This document shows positions 1-11,169 of a DNA stretch of 64,000 nt, piece after piece. The notes below the pieces were generated by a model. That model ran no database searches. It saw nothing but the letters and a program-made list of their open reading frames with translations, and had not been told where the DNA came from. Made by a program: the position numbers and the translations under genes. Positions within the stretch are counted from its first letter, which is position 1, and each line of letters starts with the position of its first letter. The stretch is from Neopestalotiopsis rosae (Eukaryota > Ascomycota > Sordariomycetes > Amphisphaeriales > Sporocadaceae): contig JALGAS010000002.1 of NCBI GenBank assembly GCA_023078685.1, positions 124,001 through 188,000 of the forward strand, in the 5' to 3' direction.

Positions 1-289
1 AAAGCCAAGCACGCCATCCATTGGAAAAGAGGCAGCCGAGAAGCTCTCTGGACAATTCTCATTCTGCCCTCTTGTAGCTTTATTGGAGATCAATCGTGTT
101 GTGGAAGATGGGCGCTGTTGATCGTTCGAGGGCGACATTGTGTGTATCGCGGGGTTCGTTGGTGTTTTCGTGGGCATAGATGCGGGGTGGATTTGCTCCC
201 CTCGTTCAGGGCGAGGAGTGCGACAGGTAGGAAAACAATAAGAGGGGCAGGCTTTGGGTGAGAGAGCAACTTACATCGGCGTCGGCCAT
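1..289 (-). CDS. 5' end of an unidentified gene (first exon and part of first intron)
   Basis: A short first exon at 289-275 reads Met-Ala-Asp-Ala-Asp and is followed directly by a consensus donor GTAAGT (274-269). The start has a strong fungal context (TCAAGATGGCC), and a long pyrimidine tract lies upstream on the coding strand, as in highly expressed housekeeping genes. The rest of the visible part (to base 1) is probably intron; I find no convincing acceptor before the window edge. The protein cannot be identified from five residues. A ribosomal or other abundant small protein is possible, but that is a guess from promoter style only. Confidence 0.35.
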
Positions 290-2086
290 CTTGACGGTGC
301 TGAAGCGAAGAAGTTGAGGTTGGTTTTGGTGAGAAGTGGGAGTAAAGAAGAAAGAAGAAAAAAAAGAAGGATGCAATGGGTGCGACGATGTCCAACTCCC
401 AAGGAAGAGAAAGTTTGTGGATGTTGGGTGGGAGAAAGAGAATTAGTAGTAGCGCGGGCGGGTCCAGGTACTGTAAGAAAAGTGCACTCGTAGCGACTTT
501 GTGCTTCTCTGTTTGGTGGGCGGGGACAGAATAAAAAATTCACAAGGAAAAAAACACGCCTAGATAAGAATGGCTAATCGGGGCGGGAAAGAGGCAAAGA
601 GTGGACCAATCGATTCGTCCAGATTTGCAGGCAGAGGTGGGGCAATAGACTTCTGGATGCACTTAAGCAGAAATGAAGGGCGGGAGAGGGACGAAAAATC
701 TACATGCTGCTCAGTACTTACTGGCTCGGCAACTTTTGTACCTCCATTCGTCTTATTCGAGGCCTTGGAAATAAGGGTACATACCTCACAGGCATATGTT
801 TGAACAGTATTTCAACAAGACAGCAGCCTTGGAAGCCAATTCATTGATTACACATCTCTCGTCATAGTGGCAAGTATTAGTAGTTCTCGAGCCGGATAAT
901 CACTTCGTTTAAATCACTTTTCAAAGTCATGTCCAACTACTTGTGCGCAGAGTCAGTTTATGCTTCGCTTTCGGACAGACAAGCTACGGACGTCACACAC
1001 CTTGATACGTCGATGCAGCCAGAGTTCTGTAAGGTTACATTGCTCACGTGTGGCTGCGGTTGTTGCTTTTTCTCCAAGGCTTCTCATCCGAGGGAGATAT
1101 TCAAAGCAGAAAACTCGATAGAATTGGAATGACATATCAAGGAGAGCTTTGAAAACAATCACTTTGTATTCTGAAAGTTGCTCTGGATTGGTCAGGTCGG
1201 TATTGGATGGAACGAATACTAAACTGTCCAACAAACCATACAAGAGAGACCTTCTACCACCAAAGGTGGCAATGTCTCGAAGACTTGTATTTAACCAATT
1301 AGCATGTTGTCGATATGCTTGGGTCATCCTGAAAACACTGAACTTACACTTTACTAATTGCAGTGTTCAGTACTTAAAATCACAATACATATATTCGGTT
1401 TTGAATAACTCCCTTTGTCTCCTTGAGCAACTAGCAGCTTTTACATCAATCCACGTGACTGGCATCATCCGACCACTACATGTAGTGACTCGGAGGGGTC
1501 TTCATGCTCTCACGCTCAATATCAGACCCTGAAAGACCTCCCAATCCTGTAATGATACTAGTGATCGTGCGGCTACTCACAGGGTGGAGGATCACGACAA
1601 AAACGGGCAACAACTTTCCTGTGTCTTGTTCGGCATCGAAAAGGGAAAGCGTCGTCAATGCTGTCCCGCAATAACCCCACAGTCAGAAGAGCTGCCCCCC
1701 CTGCTAGATGGATCCTGACATGTGTCTAACAGTTCAGCCAATCAACGGCGGCCACCCAGCACCCTGCGACCGGTACCTGGCGCATTAGCTGTCGACTTCG
1801 GGCTCTAGACAGGAGGCTGATGCACCACCGCGCCTGAAGTCACAACGTTGGCCAAGAGTCCCTTCACAAGCAACAGCTTCACACTGCGACACTGTTTTTG
1901 GGGGAGAAAGGGACTCGCTATTCCGGATCGTCAACCTGGACAGAGAGAAGGAATCCTCTTCATTGTGATCGTAGCGAACCCTGTGTCCACTGCACCCGAA
2001 ATCGCGACTTGGGCGGTACCAATCGACCGCCATGCTAGGAACAAGCTCATAAACCAAGCTCACATTCAGCTCCGAACCAACAAAAC
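290..2086. other. intergenic stretch, no assured gene
   Basis: About 1.8 kb between two divergent genes. It contains a minus-strand open frame at 1327-953 (124 codons) that begins just after an acceptor-like TTTTCAG and has globular-looking composition. I cannot assign it to a family or find partner exons, so it is not called a gene. The last 300 bases before 2087 would hold the VPS52 promoter. I see no tRNA, mobile element or repeat. Confidence 0.5.
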
Positions 2087-4160
2087 ATGTGGCTAGATCG
2101 CCTGGCAGGGCAGCAATCCGCATCGCCCTCCTCGTCACAGCCAGGTAGCCGTGCATACTCGCCTGCGCCCGGGCGACGGACACCCAGTGGCCTCGGACCA
2201 TACTTGACCTCGTCCCAGCGCCCTGGTCTCACTCCGCGCTCTTCTTCACTGTCGCTGATTTCCAATGACAGCTCCACGTCCTCATTGTTGGCGGCCTCGC
2301 GTAGGGCCAATGGCTCAGCATTGAAGCAATCGACGACGGCGTATGCAGGCCCAGATCCCATAGAGGTGCTGGACAGGATTCTTGGTCAGGGGCAGGACGA
2401 GATTCATGACCAACCCACCTCTACCATTACGCAAGATGATCTAGATCTGCAATTTGAATTTGGAGGGCTGTCGCTGACAAGCCTCGCTCTCTCTGATGAA
2501 TCCGACGAAGAGCGCTCCAGTGTACATAGACCACAGACAGTTGAAGAATGTATGTACCCTTTCCCAATCTCTGACTCGTTACGGTGCCACGCATCTCGGC
2601 TCACACGCAATCCCAGATGAGAGAGATAAGACCAGATTTGAAGACCTACACCGATCCATACAGGCATGCGACGAAGTCCTAAGCTCTGTTGAAACGAACC
2701 TGACGAGCTTTCGAGACGACCTTGCAGCGGTATCCGCTGATATCGAGACCCTCCAAGCAAGATCGACAGCTCTCAATGTGCGGCTGGATAATCGCAAGGC
2801 GGTTGAAAAGGGGCTGGGACCAATCGTTGAAGAAATGAGCGTTTCTCCCGTGGTGATATCCAAAATTGTAGACGGTCACATCGATGAAGCTTGGGTGAAA
2901 GCTCTAGCTGAGGTGGACAAGAGGGCCACGGCACATAAGAAAACCGCAGCAGCGTCGGCGTCAGGCAAAGGTCTCCAAGATCTGGGACCCCTGCTTGAAA
3001 AGCTGGTGCAAAAAGCCATAGCGAGAATACGGGATTTTCTCGTCGGTCAAATCAAGGCACTGCGCTCGCCCCAGATCAATGCTCAGATCATCCAACAGCA
3101 GAACTTTCTGCGTTTCAAGGATCTCTATTCCTTTCTTCATAAGCATCATGCTGCCCTCGCGGAGGAGATCTGCCAAGCATATCAGAACACGATGCGATGG
3201 TATTACCAAAACCAGTTCTCTCGCTATGAAATTGCGCTCCGGAAGATCAAGCTCCATGCACTTGACAAATTGGATGTGCTAGGAAACGAAGACACGTCGC
3301 GAAAAGCCGGTGTGCTGTCGTCCTCGAAACTTCCTGGACCACCCCATGATGCCTTCAACATTGGCCGAAGGATCGATCTTCTCAAGACGAGGGATCAAAC
3401 CGCGCTGTCTTCCTACCTGGCTGAAGAAGATAACGGCTATCACTACCTGGAAGTCCCGTTCCGGAATTTCAACCTTGCGCTTGTGGATAATGCCACTGCT
3501 GAATATACTTTTCTCGCCTCATTCTTCTCGCCAGCACTCTCGTACAGTACCATCTCTCGGCATTTTACGTATATATTCGAGCCAACCTTTGCTCTAGGCC
3601 ATGGACTTACGAAGAATCTCGTCTCTGAATCCTATGATGCACTAGGTCTCCTGCTTTCGATCAGACTCAACCAGCATTTTCAATTCACACTCCAACGCCG
3701 CAAGGTCCCTGCCGCCGATGGTTATATCAATGGAACGGCCATGTTACTGTGGCCGCGTCTTCAGTCCGTTATGAATGCCCACTGCGAGTCTGTTCGTGCG
3801 CTGACGACTGCGCTGCCTACACGTCCTGCTTCAAAGTCTGAGCTGATGAAGCTGTCTGCAGCGCCTCACGTTGCAACTCAGCGCTTTGGGCAGCTTATGC
3901 ACGGGATTTTATCACTTAGTACCGAGGCTGGGGATGATGAGCCGGTTGTTGCCAGTCTACGCCGCCTGAGGAGCGAGGTTGAAGCTTTTCTGACCAAGTA
4001 TAGTGGCCAGTGGGGGTCGGACAAGCGAAAAAGAGAACGCTTCCTGTATAATAACTATAGTCTAGTGCTGACGATCATCAGCGACACAACGGGCAAGTTT
4101 GCCATTGAGGAGCAGGAGCACTTTGAGAACCTCAAGACGGCTTTCCAGGATGCTGCATAA
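2087..4160 (+). CDS. VPS52: GARP tethering complex subunit Vps52
   Basis: Exons 2087-2549 and 2617-4160; the 67-nt intron has donor GTATGT and acceptor CCCAG, giving 668 residues. Vps52 belongs to the Vps51-54 GARP complex, which tethers endosome-derived vesicles at the late Golgi for recycling of sorting receptors. The first ~120 residues are Ser/Pro-rich and low complexity. From about residue 157 a coiled-coil region starts (around RFEDLHRSIQACDEVL), followed by the conserved Vps52 block containing INAQIIQQQNFLRFKDL and NTMRWYYQNQFSRYE. Length fits fungal Vps52 proteins. The start is the first ATG of the frame, and the splice is needed because the first frame closes soon after the donor. 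The gene is convergent with the Rab-GAP gene. The family call is firm; the function is by homology. Confidence 0.93.
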
Positions 4161-4626
4161 CAGACGTCTGTCATATTTCTCAAATACCCAAAGCGCAAGT
4201 TCACGATATGCTATGCAAGTAAAGCACCGTGCACCATCCTGAACAACTTGAACTGCCCACCAGGGGCCCAGCGGGGTATCTATATATACAACACTCAACA
4301 AAAACATCCCGAGTTGTATTCTCAAAGCAGGTCACGGACCGAATACTACCAGGGCCGGCTCTCGCATTCGACCTAGTTATGTTCTTCTTTTCTTCTCTAT
4401 TCCTCTATCTAATGTAACAAACTCAGGAGTGAATTCGGTGATGCTACTGCGGTGTGGCAGAGCCATACAAGTATGATGATCAAGACCCTGTGCTGTAATC
4501 TTCAAAAAGCCATCCAATTCCCCATGGATTTGGCCACAGCCTCGATTTCTGTCTCCATATTCTACTTCCGCGCCTTTCCGTCCATTTGTATAACGAAAAT
4601 GGCACATTCGCTCTTATTGCCAGATA
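4161..4626. other. intergenic between convergent genes
   Basis: About 470 bases between the stops of VPS52 and the Gyp8-like gene. It should hold both 3' ends. No conserved ORF, RNA gene or repeat was seen. Confidence 0.5.
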
Positions 4627-6091
4627 CTACCTCAGCTTCGACCATAGAGCTTCCAGAAAACCCCAGGCGCCAGGTGTTTTTCGTATGTACACAGCCGCCA
4701 GACCGATGAGAACGGCCAGTGCGATGCCGCGAGCGGGTTTGCGGTATGCCCACATTTGCTTGAATATTCTCTCGCGGCTTTCGGCCCACTTCATTTCCTT
4801 GAGCTGTTTCTCAAAGAATCGATGCCCATCCTCAAGAGTCTGCTTGGAACAGACTGTGACATCGTGAGCCGTCTTGAGAACGCTTGAACTTGATATTCTG
4901 CGCCAGGAGCGAAGCGAATCTGGCGGATGCTTCTCGAACAATGCAGCAGTGTCAGCAATGAGCTTGTCGAGATCAAGGGGTTGAGGTAGTTTGGACAATA
5001 TCGAATGGAGCATCTCAGGCTCGCTGTCGGGCGTGTCGAACAATTCCTCCCGCCGATTCAATACGATTTGAGCAAACATGTAGACGCTGAATATCTGCTC
5101 GCGTGCTAAAAGGGCATCGAAGAGCCGAGCAATGGAATTGTACGATTGTATATCGTGCGCGTACATGGTCAATGTTCCCGACAGCGCGAAGAATGGCTCG
5201 GTTTGGGACAAATGGCGACACAACGCTGGATCCACCGCATTTAAGATATCTGGAATCAGTCGTAATTGCGAAATGGCAGGGGCCAGGGTAGGTAGCATGA
5301 AGTCCCGAATCCGAAGAGCAGAAAGACGGGCCACTGCTGAAGCCCTCAGTGGGGAGGGCAGGACGAGCAAGAAGACTTGGCAAATATCATGATAGCCCTG
5401 AAAATAGCACATATAAGGTTGTCGCCTGAGTGTTTCCGTGATCAGGTCTGAGAGTTCAGTCTTTTTCGTGTCCAATTGAGATTGAGACTGATCTGAGGTT
5501 TGCAAGGGTCAGCAAAATGTCAACGCGTTGAGGTGATGCCAGGGAAATGAAGCACTTTTGTTCGTGCGATACGCGTTGCAATTTCTCTAGAAAGCCCGAC
5601 ACACGCAATAGAATAACACATACCATTGGGATAGTATATGAAGCTACGGTCGACATCTAGACGAACCTGATCCTCATCTCTGTGCCGGGGGAGCGTAGCC
5701 CATGGTATATCCGCCGTGTCTACCTCTTTGGACTTCTCACCAACAGATCTGTTCTTCTCAGAATGGGATTCTGACGTAAAAGCATCATTTTCAGCAGCTG
5801 CTGCATGAGAATGCGTGATGCCGAGAAGGACCGTCCCTGGAAAGTTCACAATGTAAGCTTGCTTCATCGGATGAATGCTATTCTGTGCGTTGAAGACTCA
5901 CAGGCGCGAAATCGAATGGCATCCGACAGGAACCCTCCTTTGCTGATGGCGAGCTCTTTGAGATGTTCAATGTCGTCACGACTGCAGGCATCGAGAATGG
6001 CGCAGCTTTTGGCGTGGTTCACCGCGACATCGTCGTCCTGGGTGCCATTGATCTGGGAGCGCTCGCCGGACTCGACCGCCGTCGTTGACAT
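4627..6091 (-). CDS. TBC-domain Rab GTPase-activating protein, Gyp8/TBC1D20 type, tail-anchored
   Basis: Exons 6091-5902, 5836-5624 and 5492-4627 (phases 1 and 1), 422 residues. TBC proteins stimulate GTP hydrolysis by Rab GTPases; the Gyp8/TBC1D20 branch acts on Ypt1/Rab1 at the ER. The two catalytic fingers are visible: the arginine in RLDVDRSFIYYP (Arg127) and the glutamine in CYFQGYHDI (Gln166). Near the C-terminus (about residues 390-405, GIALAVLIGLAAVYI) there is one hydrophobic segment with a basic flank, fitting a tail anchor in the ER membrane. Both introns are required to join the conserved blocks and both keep frame. An upstream in-frame ATG at 6175 would add 28 unlike residues; 6091 is preferred because the following acidic leader resembles family starts. 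Which Rab it serves is inferred. Confidence 0.85.
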
Positions 6092-9000
6092 GCTTGAAAA
6101 TCTGTAATCTGATCTGCCGTGTATCGTCGAGAACCTGCTGTGTCCTGGTCGTCTAAGCAGATTGGCCCGATTCAAGCCAAATAGACCATGCGAGGTTGGT
6201 CTTTGTTATAGCTGCTCTGAAGCGATGCAGGGTTGCGACGACCTGCAGGATCGCCTCAACTGCCCAACCTGAGGACCTTGTCCTTGCTGGCAGTCAATTG
6301 TTCGTTGGCAAACCACTGTAGGCCGGAGTTTGAAATCAGAAAACCGTTCTTCATGTGGCGCGGAGGTTTGACAATTCCTTGCAGCTGTAGCCAAGCACGA
6401 AGAAGCAACTGAGCTGTGGGATTGCAGCGAGCGTAGAGGCCCGTGTTGAGAAGAACCGACAGGGCTCCTGGAATCGGGTGTTTTCTCAGACTACACCGTC
6501 GCTGGCCACGCAATATATCCTCCTCATATATTTTATGCACCACTTTGCTAAGTCTCACTCCCCTGTGGACCCCGGACCATTATCAGCAGTCCGAAATGTA
6601 GATGTCGAGATTGTGAAGCATGCCCTCTCCTCCGTCTCAGCAGATGCCGTTCAGCCGACTCCAAATTATCAGTGAATCGCGACCCAGATATGTAGTTGGT
6701 GTATGCAACCAGCTGTTCGATGCGAGTGTGAAAGCAACCGATTTCAAACTGTCCGTGGGAGGCCTTCGTGATTCGAGCTCGCCTTGTGACAATGCACGTT
6801 CCCACTGAAACCCCAGTCGCCCTGCTGCAACGGGCCTGGACCTGCTTTGGCGCTCGAAGGGAACGGTTTTCGGTACGGTCGGGGCTTTACAATCGATCGG
6901 GGCACCAGCAGAACAGAGCAAGCTCAGTGACTGATCAAAAAATGGAGTATCAATTGGGCTGGCGCTATACGGCGTATGCAGTGTGCAGGTAGGTAATGTA
7001 AATACCATGTACACAGTTGGATCTGAGAGTTTTTGGCTCGATACAAGACAGCTTGTCAGTCGCGTATCGGCAGGGATTGGGCGCGAATCCAGACGCCAGG
7101 CGGGCTGGATGGGCTGACGTGACAGCGGCGGAGGGGTTCCGGGGCGAGCTAATCGAGCTACGTACTAATAAGTTCCGTAATGGACTTCAAGTCCCTGGAA
7201 CTCATCCCAAGGCTGATTTCAGATTACATTCCCATGTACTGCGTCATGAGAAAGTCGCAACGATGGAATCGGATTCGTGCATGGTATCCAATGTTGCCAT
7301 TCAATTTGATCTGAGTCCTTCGATCTATGTATCTTGCCCAAAGGTAGCAAAAATGATCACATCAAGCATCTGTTCCATTGCAACCACTTGCCGTGTTCTA
7401 ACTACAGAGCTTGTTTTTACATCTGGTACACCCCATTAGTCGAGAACGCATGACAGTCACACAGAGAGCAGCAGCTCCTCTCTCACGCTCACACCATGCA
7501 TGTAATTCCACTGCCTTCGTAACGTGTAATCAGCCGTCTCGACTCAGCGATGATGCATGTATACTGTGGCGCATAGAAGACTGAAGCACCATATGCATTC
7601 CCTAGCCAAGTATGCGACGCTTATGTTGAGGATTTTTAGCGACCAGGTACCTAAGACGCCTCCGGAAACATGCCCATGTTAATTCTCCAAGCTGACAATA
7701 AGTGAGGGTTCAACGAAGCGCGTCATTCTTTATGGGAATTTTGAAGCTACGGCAGACTAGCCGAGCGTGTCATACTATTCCTCTAGAACCTCAACCTTTC
7801 TGACTAATACACGTGCTCTTTCTTCACGACTGGTGTAAATTCTAGCTTATACTCTCAGCACGTATTTACTCACCACAAATTTGGTCAAGTCAGTGGTTTG
7901 CGTGTGCCAAAGATCCCCGCAAGTTCACAGAAGACGGCAGTTGCACGCGCGCTCCCTGCTCCGTGATCTCATCACTAAAGGCGGCTTCCACTTGATGTTC
8001 TTGGGACATGCAAGAGGTGTTGCCAGGATGGTCTTTGGAAACGGGAGGTTCCGGAGCTATGGATACCCAAACACGGTCCTGGCTTGGCCACGGCCCGTGC
8101 AGTATCGGAGGTATATCGAAAGACGCAAATATAAGAGAGGATATGATCCATGTGATCCTTGGTGCAGTTATCACCACTGCGATTTGACGTGCTGATTCCA
8201 CATGTCGGTGCTTCTTCGTTTTATTATGAAAATCTTGCCAGCGCCCTCATACTTGCCAAAATGTTCATCCCTTTAATTCACAATTAGCTACCTATTCGAG
8301 GGCGATACTATTGTTTTTCTTTTCCTCTTTACCAACAAACCCTGGCTACAGGCTGCTTTTGTGTTGACATTGCAGCCGACGCCCACGAGGCAGACAACAG
8401 CGAATCGAACGACTCCACGGGTCTCAATCCCTGCCTGCCTTGCTGAAATATATCCTGGTGGGAGATCGCGGAATTGCGTATCATTTAGATGGCTGGGTGA
8501 ATCTTACTAATGCAGGCGGTCGATCGATGGTGCCATCTCGTCAATACCCTAATCAACTCTTGAGTCACGACTGAACTTGTCCTTCGACATACCCAAGTTC
8601 ACCTGGAAAACTAAAGAGTACTGCCATGGATCGCTTATATGCGTCTCCTCTACTTACTGACACAATCCACTTTGTATTAGCAACTACGTCTCGTAATATT
8701 AACTTGGCATTTCAAATGAATCCTGGCTTGACAGGGCAGCGGGGTAAATCAACATCCCGCTGACATGCATGCAAAGGCTTCTTTCTCCAGAGAAGATGCA
8801 TGATCCTTGCTCTAACAATGGACATACATATGTAAGTCAATACACATGTTCCTGTTGCATGCATATAAGTCGGACACAGCGGCAAAGTTTTCTGGCGACT
8901 TGTCATTGACCGCCATATGCTCGCTCAGGGCCATGGTTCTGCAAACATATAAATACCCAGGCCGATTTGCTGCGGCATTGCATGCAGATGTATAATACTG

Positions 9001-11169
9001 ACATAATATGGCTGTTTACCACGGCTTCATCATTGTAACACATTAGAGGGAAGAGATATGAGAGGTTCGGCATAGTTTGCACATCAGTTTCCACTCTGCC
9101 CCATGTACCATACTGTATGTAATTCTCCGGTGATCTGTCATATACGTCTCTGATCAGAGGAGGGGCTTCTGTGACGCCTCAAGACAACACATTGTCGATG
9201 CAGTAGAACGCATATGAACCTATGTGCAAGTACTGAATAGCAACCCGCATGCCTTCAGATTCTACATGTTTGCGCCTTGCAGTCATTAACTTGATGTGCT
9301 TGATAGCAGCCTAATCTGGCAACGTTCGATTGGTGAGTTCATCCGTGACCAAAGTCTAATTTTTCTTTCCTTGAGATGTTACATGGTATACTGTATGCTA
9401 TTTGCGTCAATATGATAGTAGTGGCCGACTAATGTATGAAGAAGCAAGTCCAAGCAATTACAGTTCTAGGTTAGATGACTATGTTGTAAGGCTCTACATA
9501 GATAAAGGGCTGTTTTAATGCGGAGCAAGACCCTCACGCATCAGAAAAATAATACCAGCAAGATTGCACAAGTGTATTGTATTGTACAGTATACACAAAC
9601 TCGAGTTAGGTAGGTATAAATCTGGACCAAGCACTTGTTATTAACACCTCTTGAGAAGAAATTGTATGTAAACCACGTGGACGTCTTCATTTCTACTTTC
9701 AGGTCGAGATGCAGTGTAAAAGTTGTGAACAAGCGAGGTAGGTACTTCGTCGAACAGGTGCGTAGGTACTGGGTATGTAATATGTATGTACGGAGTAAGT
9801 GACGGGTCGTGGCCCCCACTGACAGCGTGCAAGTCACCTACATTGTAGTGTGTACGGATCTGTATGTAGCGCTTTGTGGGAGAAAAGTGCCTCAGAGGGG
9901 CCTTAGGGTGACTGAATTGTTCCTTAGAAATGCTTCAATCACAAATTGAGGCCATTAAAGTATCTGTACTTGGAAGTAATGGAAGGTAGAGGAACAACCT
10001 GCCGCAAAGGTGTTCAAAGGCTATAGGCGGGACAGGCAGACAGCTAGCATTGAGATCCACAGGCTGCAAAACCACAACTACATTACATTAGCCCGAGCGA
10101 GCTGCTTGTACCTGCCACCATCCACCGACCGACCTACCCGCCTTTAGACCTTGGTATGTGAATAATCCACCCCGCAGCTAGATCCGGACTCACCCAAAAT
10201 CACTAAATCCACAACCTCCCCTCCGGGAACAAACTGCAGGGTCCCAAGGCAACCGACCGACTGGCCAGACCCGGCTCGAAACCTTTTGAATTCTGGGTGG
10301 TGAAATTTTTCTTTTTTCTTCTTCTTCATCATTCTCTTCTTCTCTCGGCAATCACATCTACTTTTCACTTCTTGCCGCTGTTCTCTCCCAACGACGGCAC
10401 CCGTCGTCATCTTCGTTGCCCAACGGCTGCACGATCAAACTCAAACGTCTCCCCCAGCCTTGAGCGTTCTGCTGCAAGGGCTCTTGGGGTCTGACCAGGG
10501 GTCGGAAATATTCTCAACCCATATGAGGCAAACTATCCGCTTTGGATCGCGCTCAGCAACACCAGAAACGGCAGAGGCCATCGATCGAGACATCTCAGCT
10601 GCGTACATGCAGCAAAAGTTGGCCATGTGCTAAATTGACCGAATCAAAAACAGCTCCAGCTCTTGTTATCTTCTCCGCAGCAGCCGTTTTACAAACTCAA
10701 ACATTGGGGCCGCCTCTGACCCTTGACACCATCTCACTCCTGACAAGTAAATCATGAATTCTATCCTGAAGCGGCTATTCTCTAATCTGTCCGGACGTCC
10801 CTCCTCATTGACTACCCAAGATTGCCTTGTCAGGGTTCGGCACAATAGGTAAACCCTGAAGGTGAGTAATCTATATATGCGGCAAATTTCTCCAGCCAAA
10901 TTAGGTGATTCATTAAAAATCAAAAAGACGACTGACACCGTGACAGCTCGTCCAGCTTGGATTTCAGAACGTCTATTCTCAACCGTCATCTCTTCGCCGG
11001 TTGCTAAATGCAACTAAGAGTTTGGTCTTTAAATAGCCTTGACTTGTACAACCATTGCCATCTAAGGATTCTCCAGGTTTCGAGGGAGAAGTTCTTGCGC
11101 AGCAGTGCGGGGACAGCTTGAAGATACTTGCCCGGCAGCTCAGCTGCTCGGACGTCATGAGCAGCAAAA
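6092..11169. other. large gene-poor stretch (~5.1 kb)
   Basis: No conserved protein, tRNA or transposon was recognised here. Many short open frames occur on both strands but none has family resemblance. A minus-strand frame near 7014-6637 contains a short ankyrin-like string (LLCSAGAPIDCKAPT) that does not extend into a repeat. From about 10,290 there are pyrimidine tracts and short ATG frames (10523-10633, 36 codons; another at 10754) that look like promoter and leader sequence for the gene at 11170, or a small unannotated transcript. The middle (7.4-10.1 kb) is moderately AT-rich with no evident tandem structure. Confidence 0.45.

Noticed and set aside
6637..7014. possible ankyrin-repeat gene on the minus strand
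   Set aside because: Only one short string resembles a repeat end. No neighbouring frame continues the pattern, even allowing one frameshift.
7017..7439. 140-codon plus-strand frame
   Set aside because: It begins with TTG, has no family features and lies in a gene-poor stretch.
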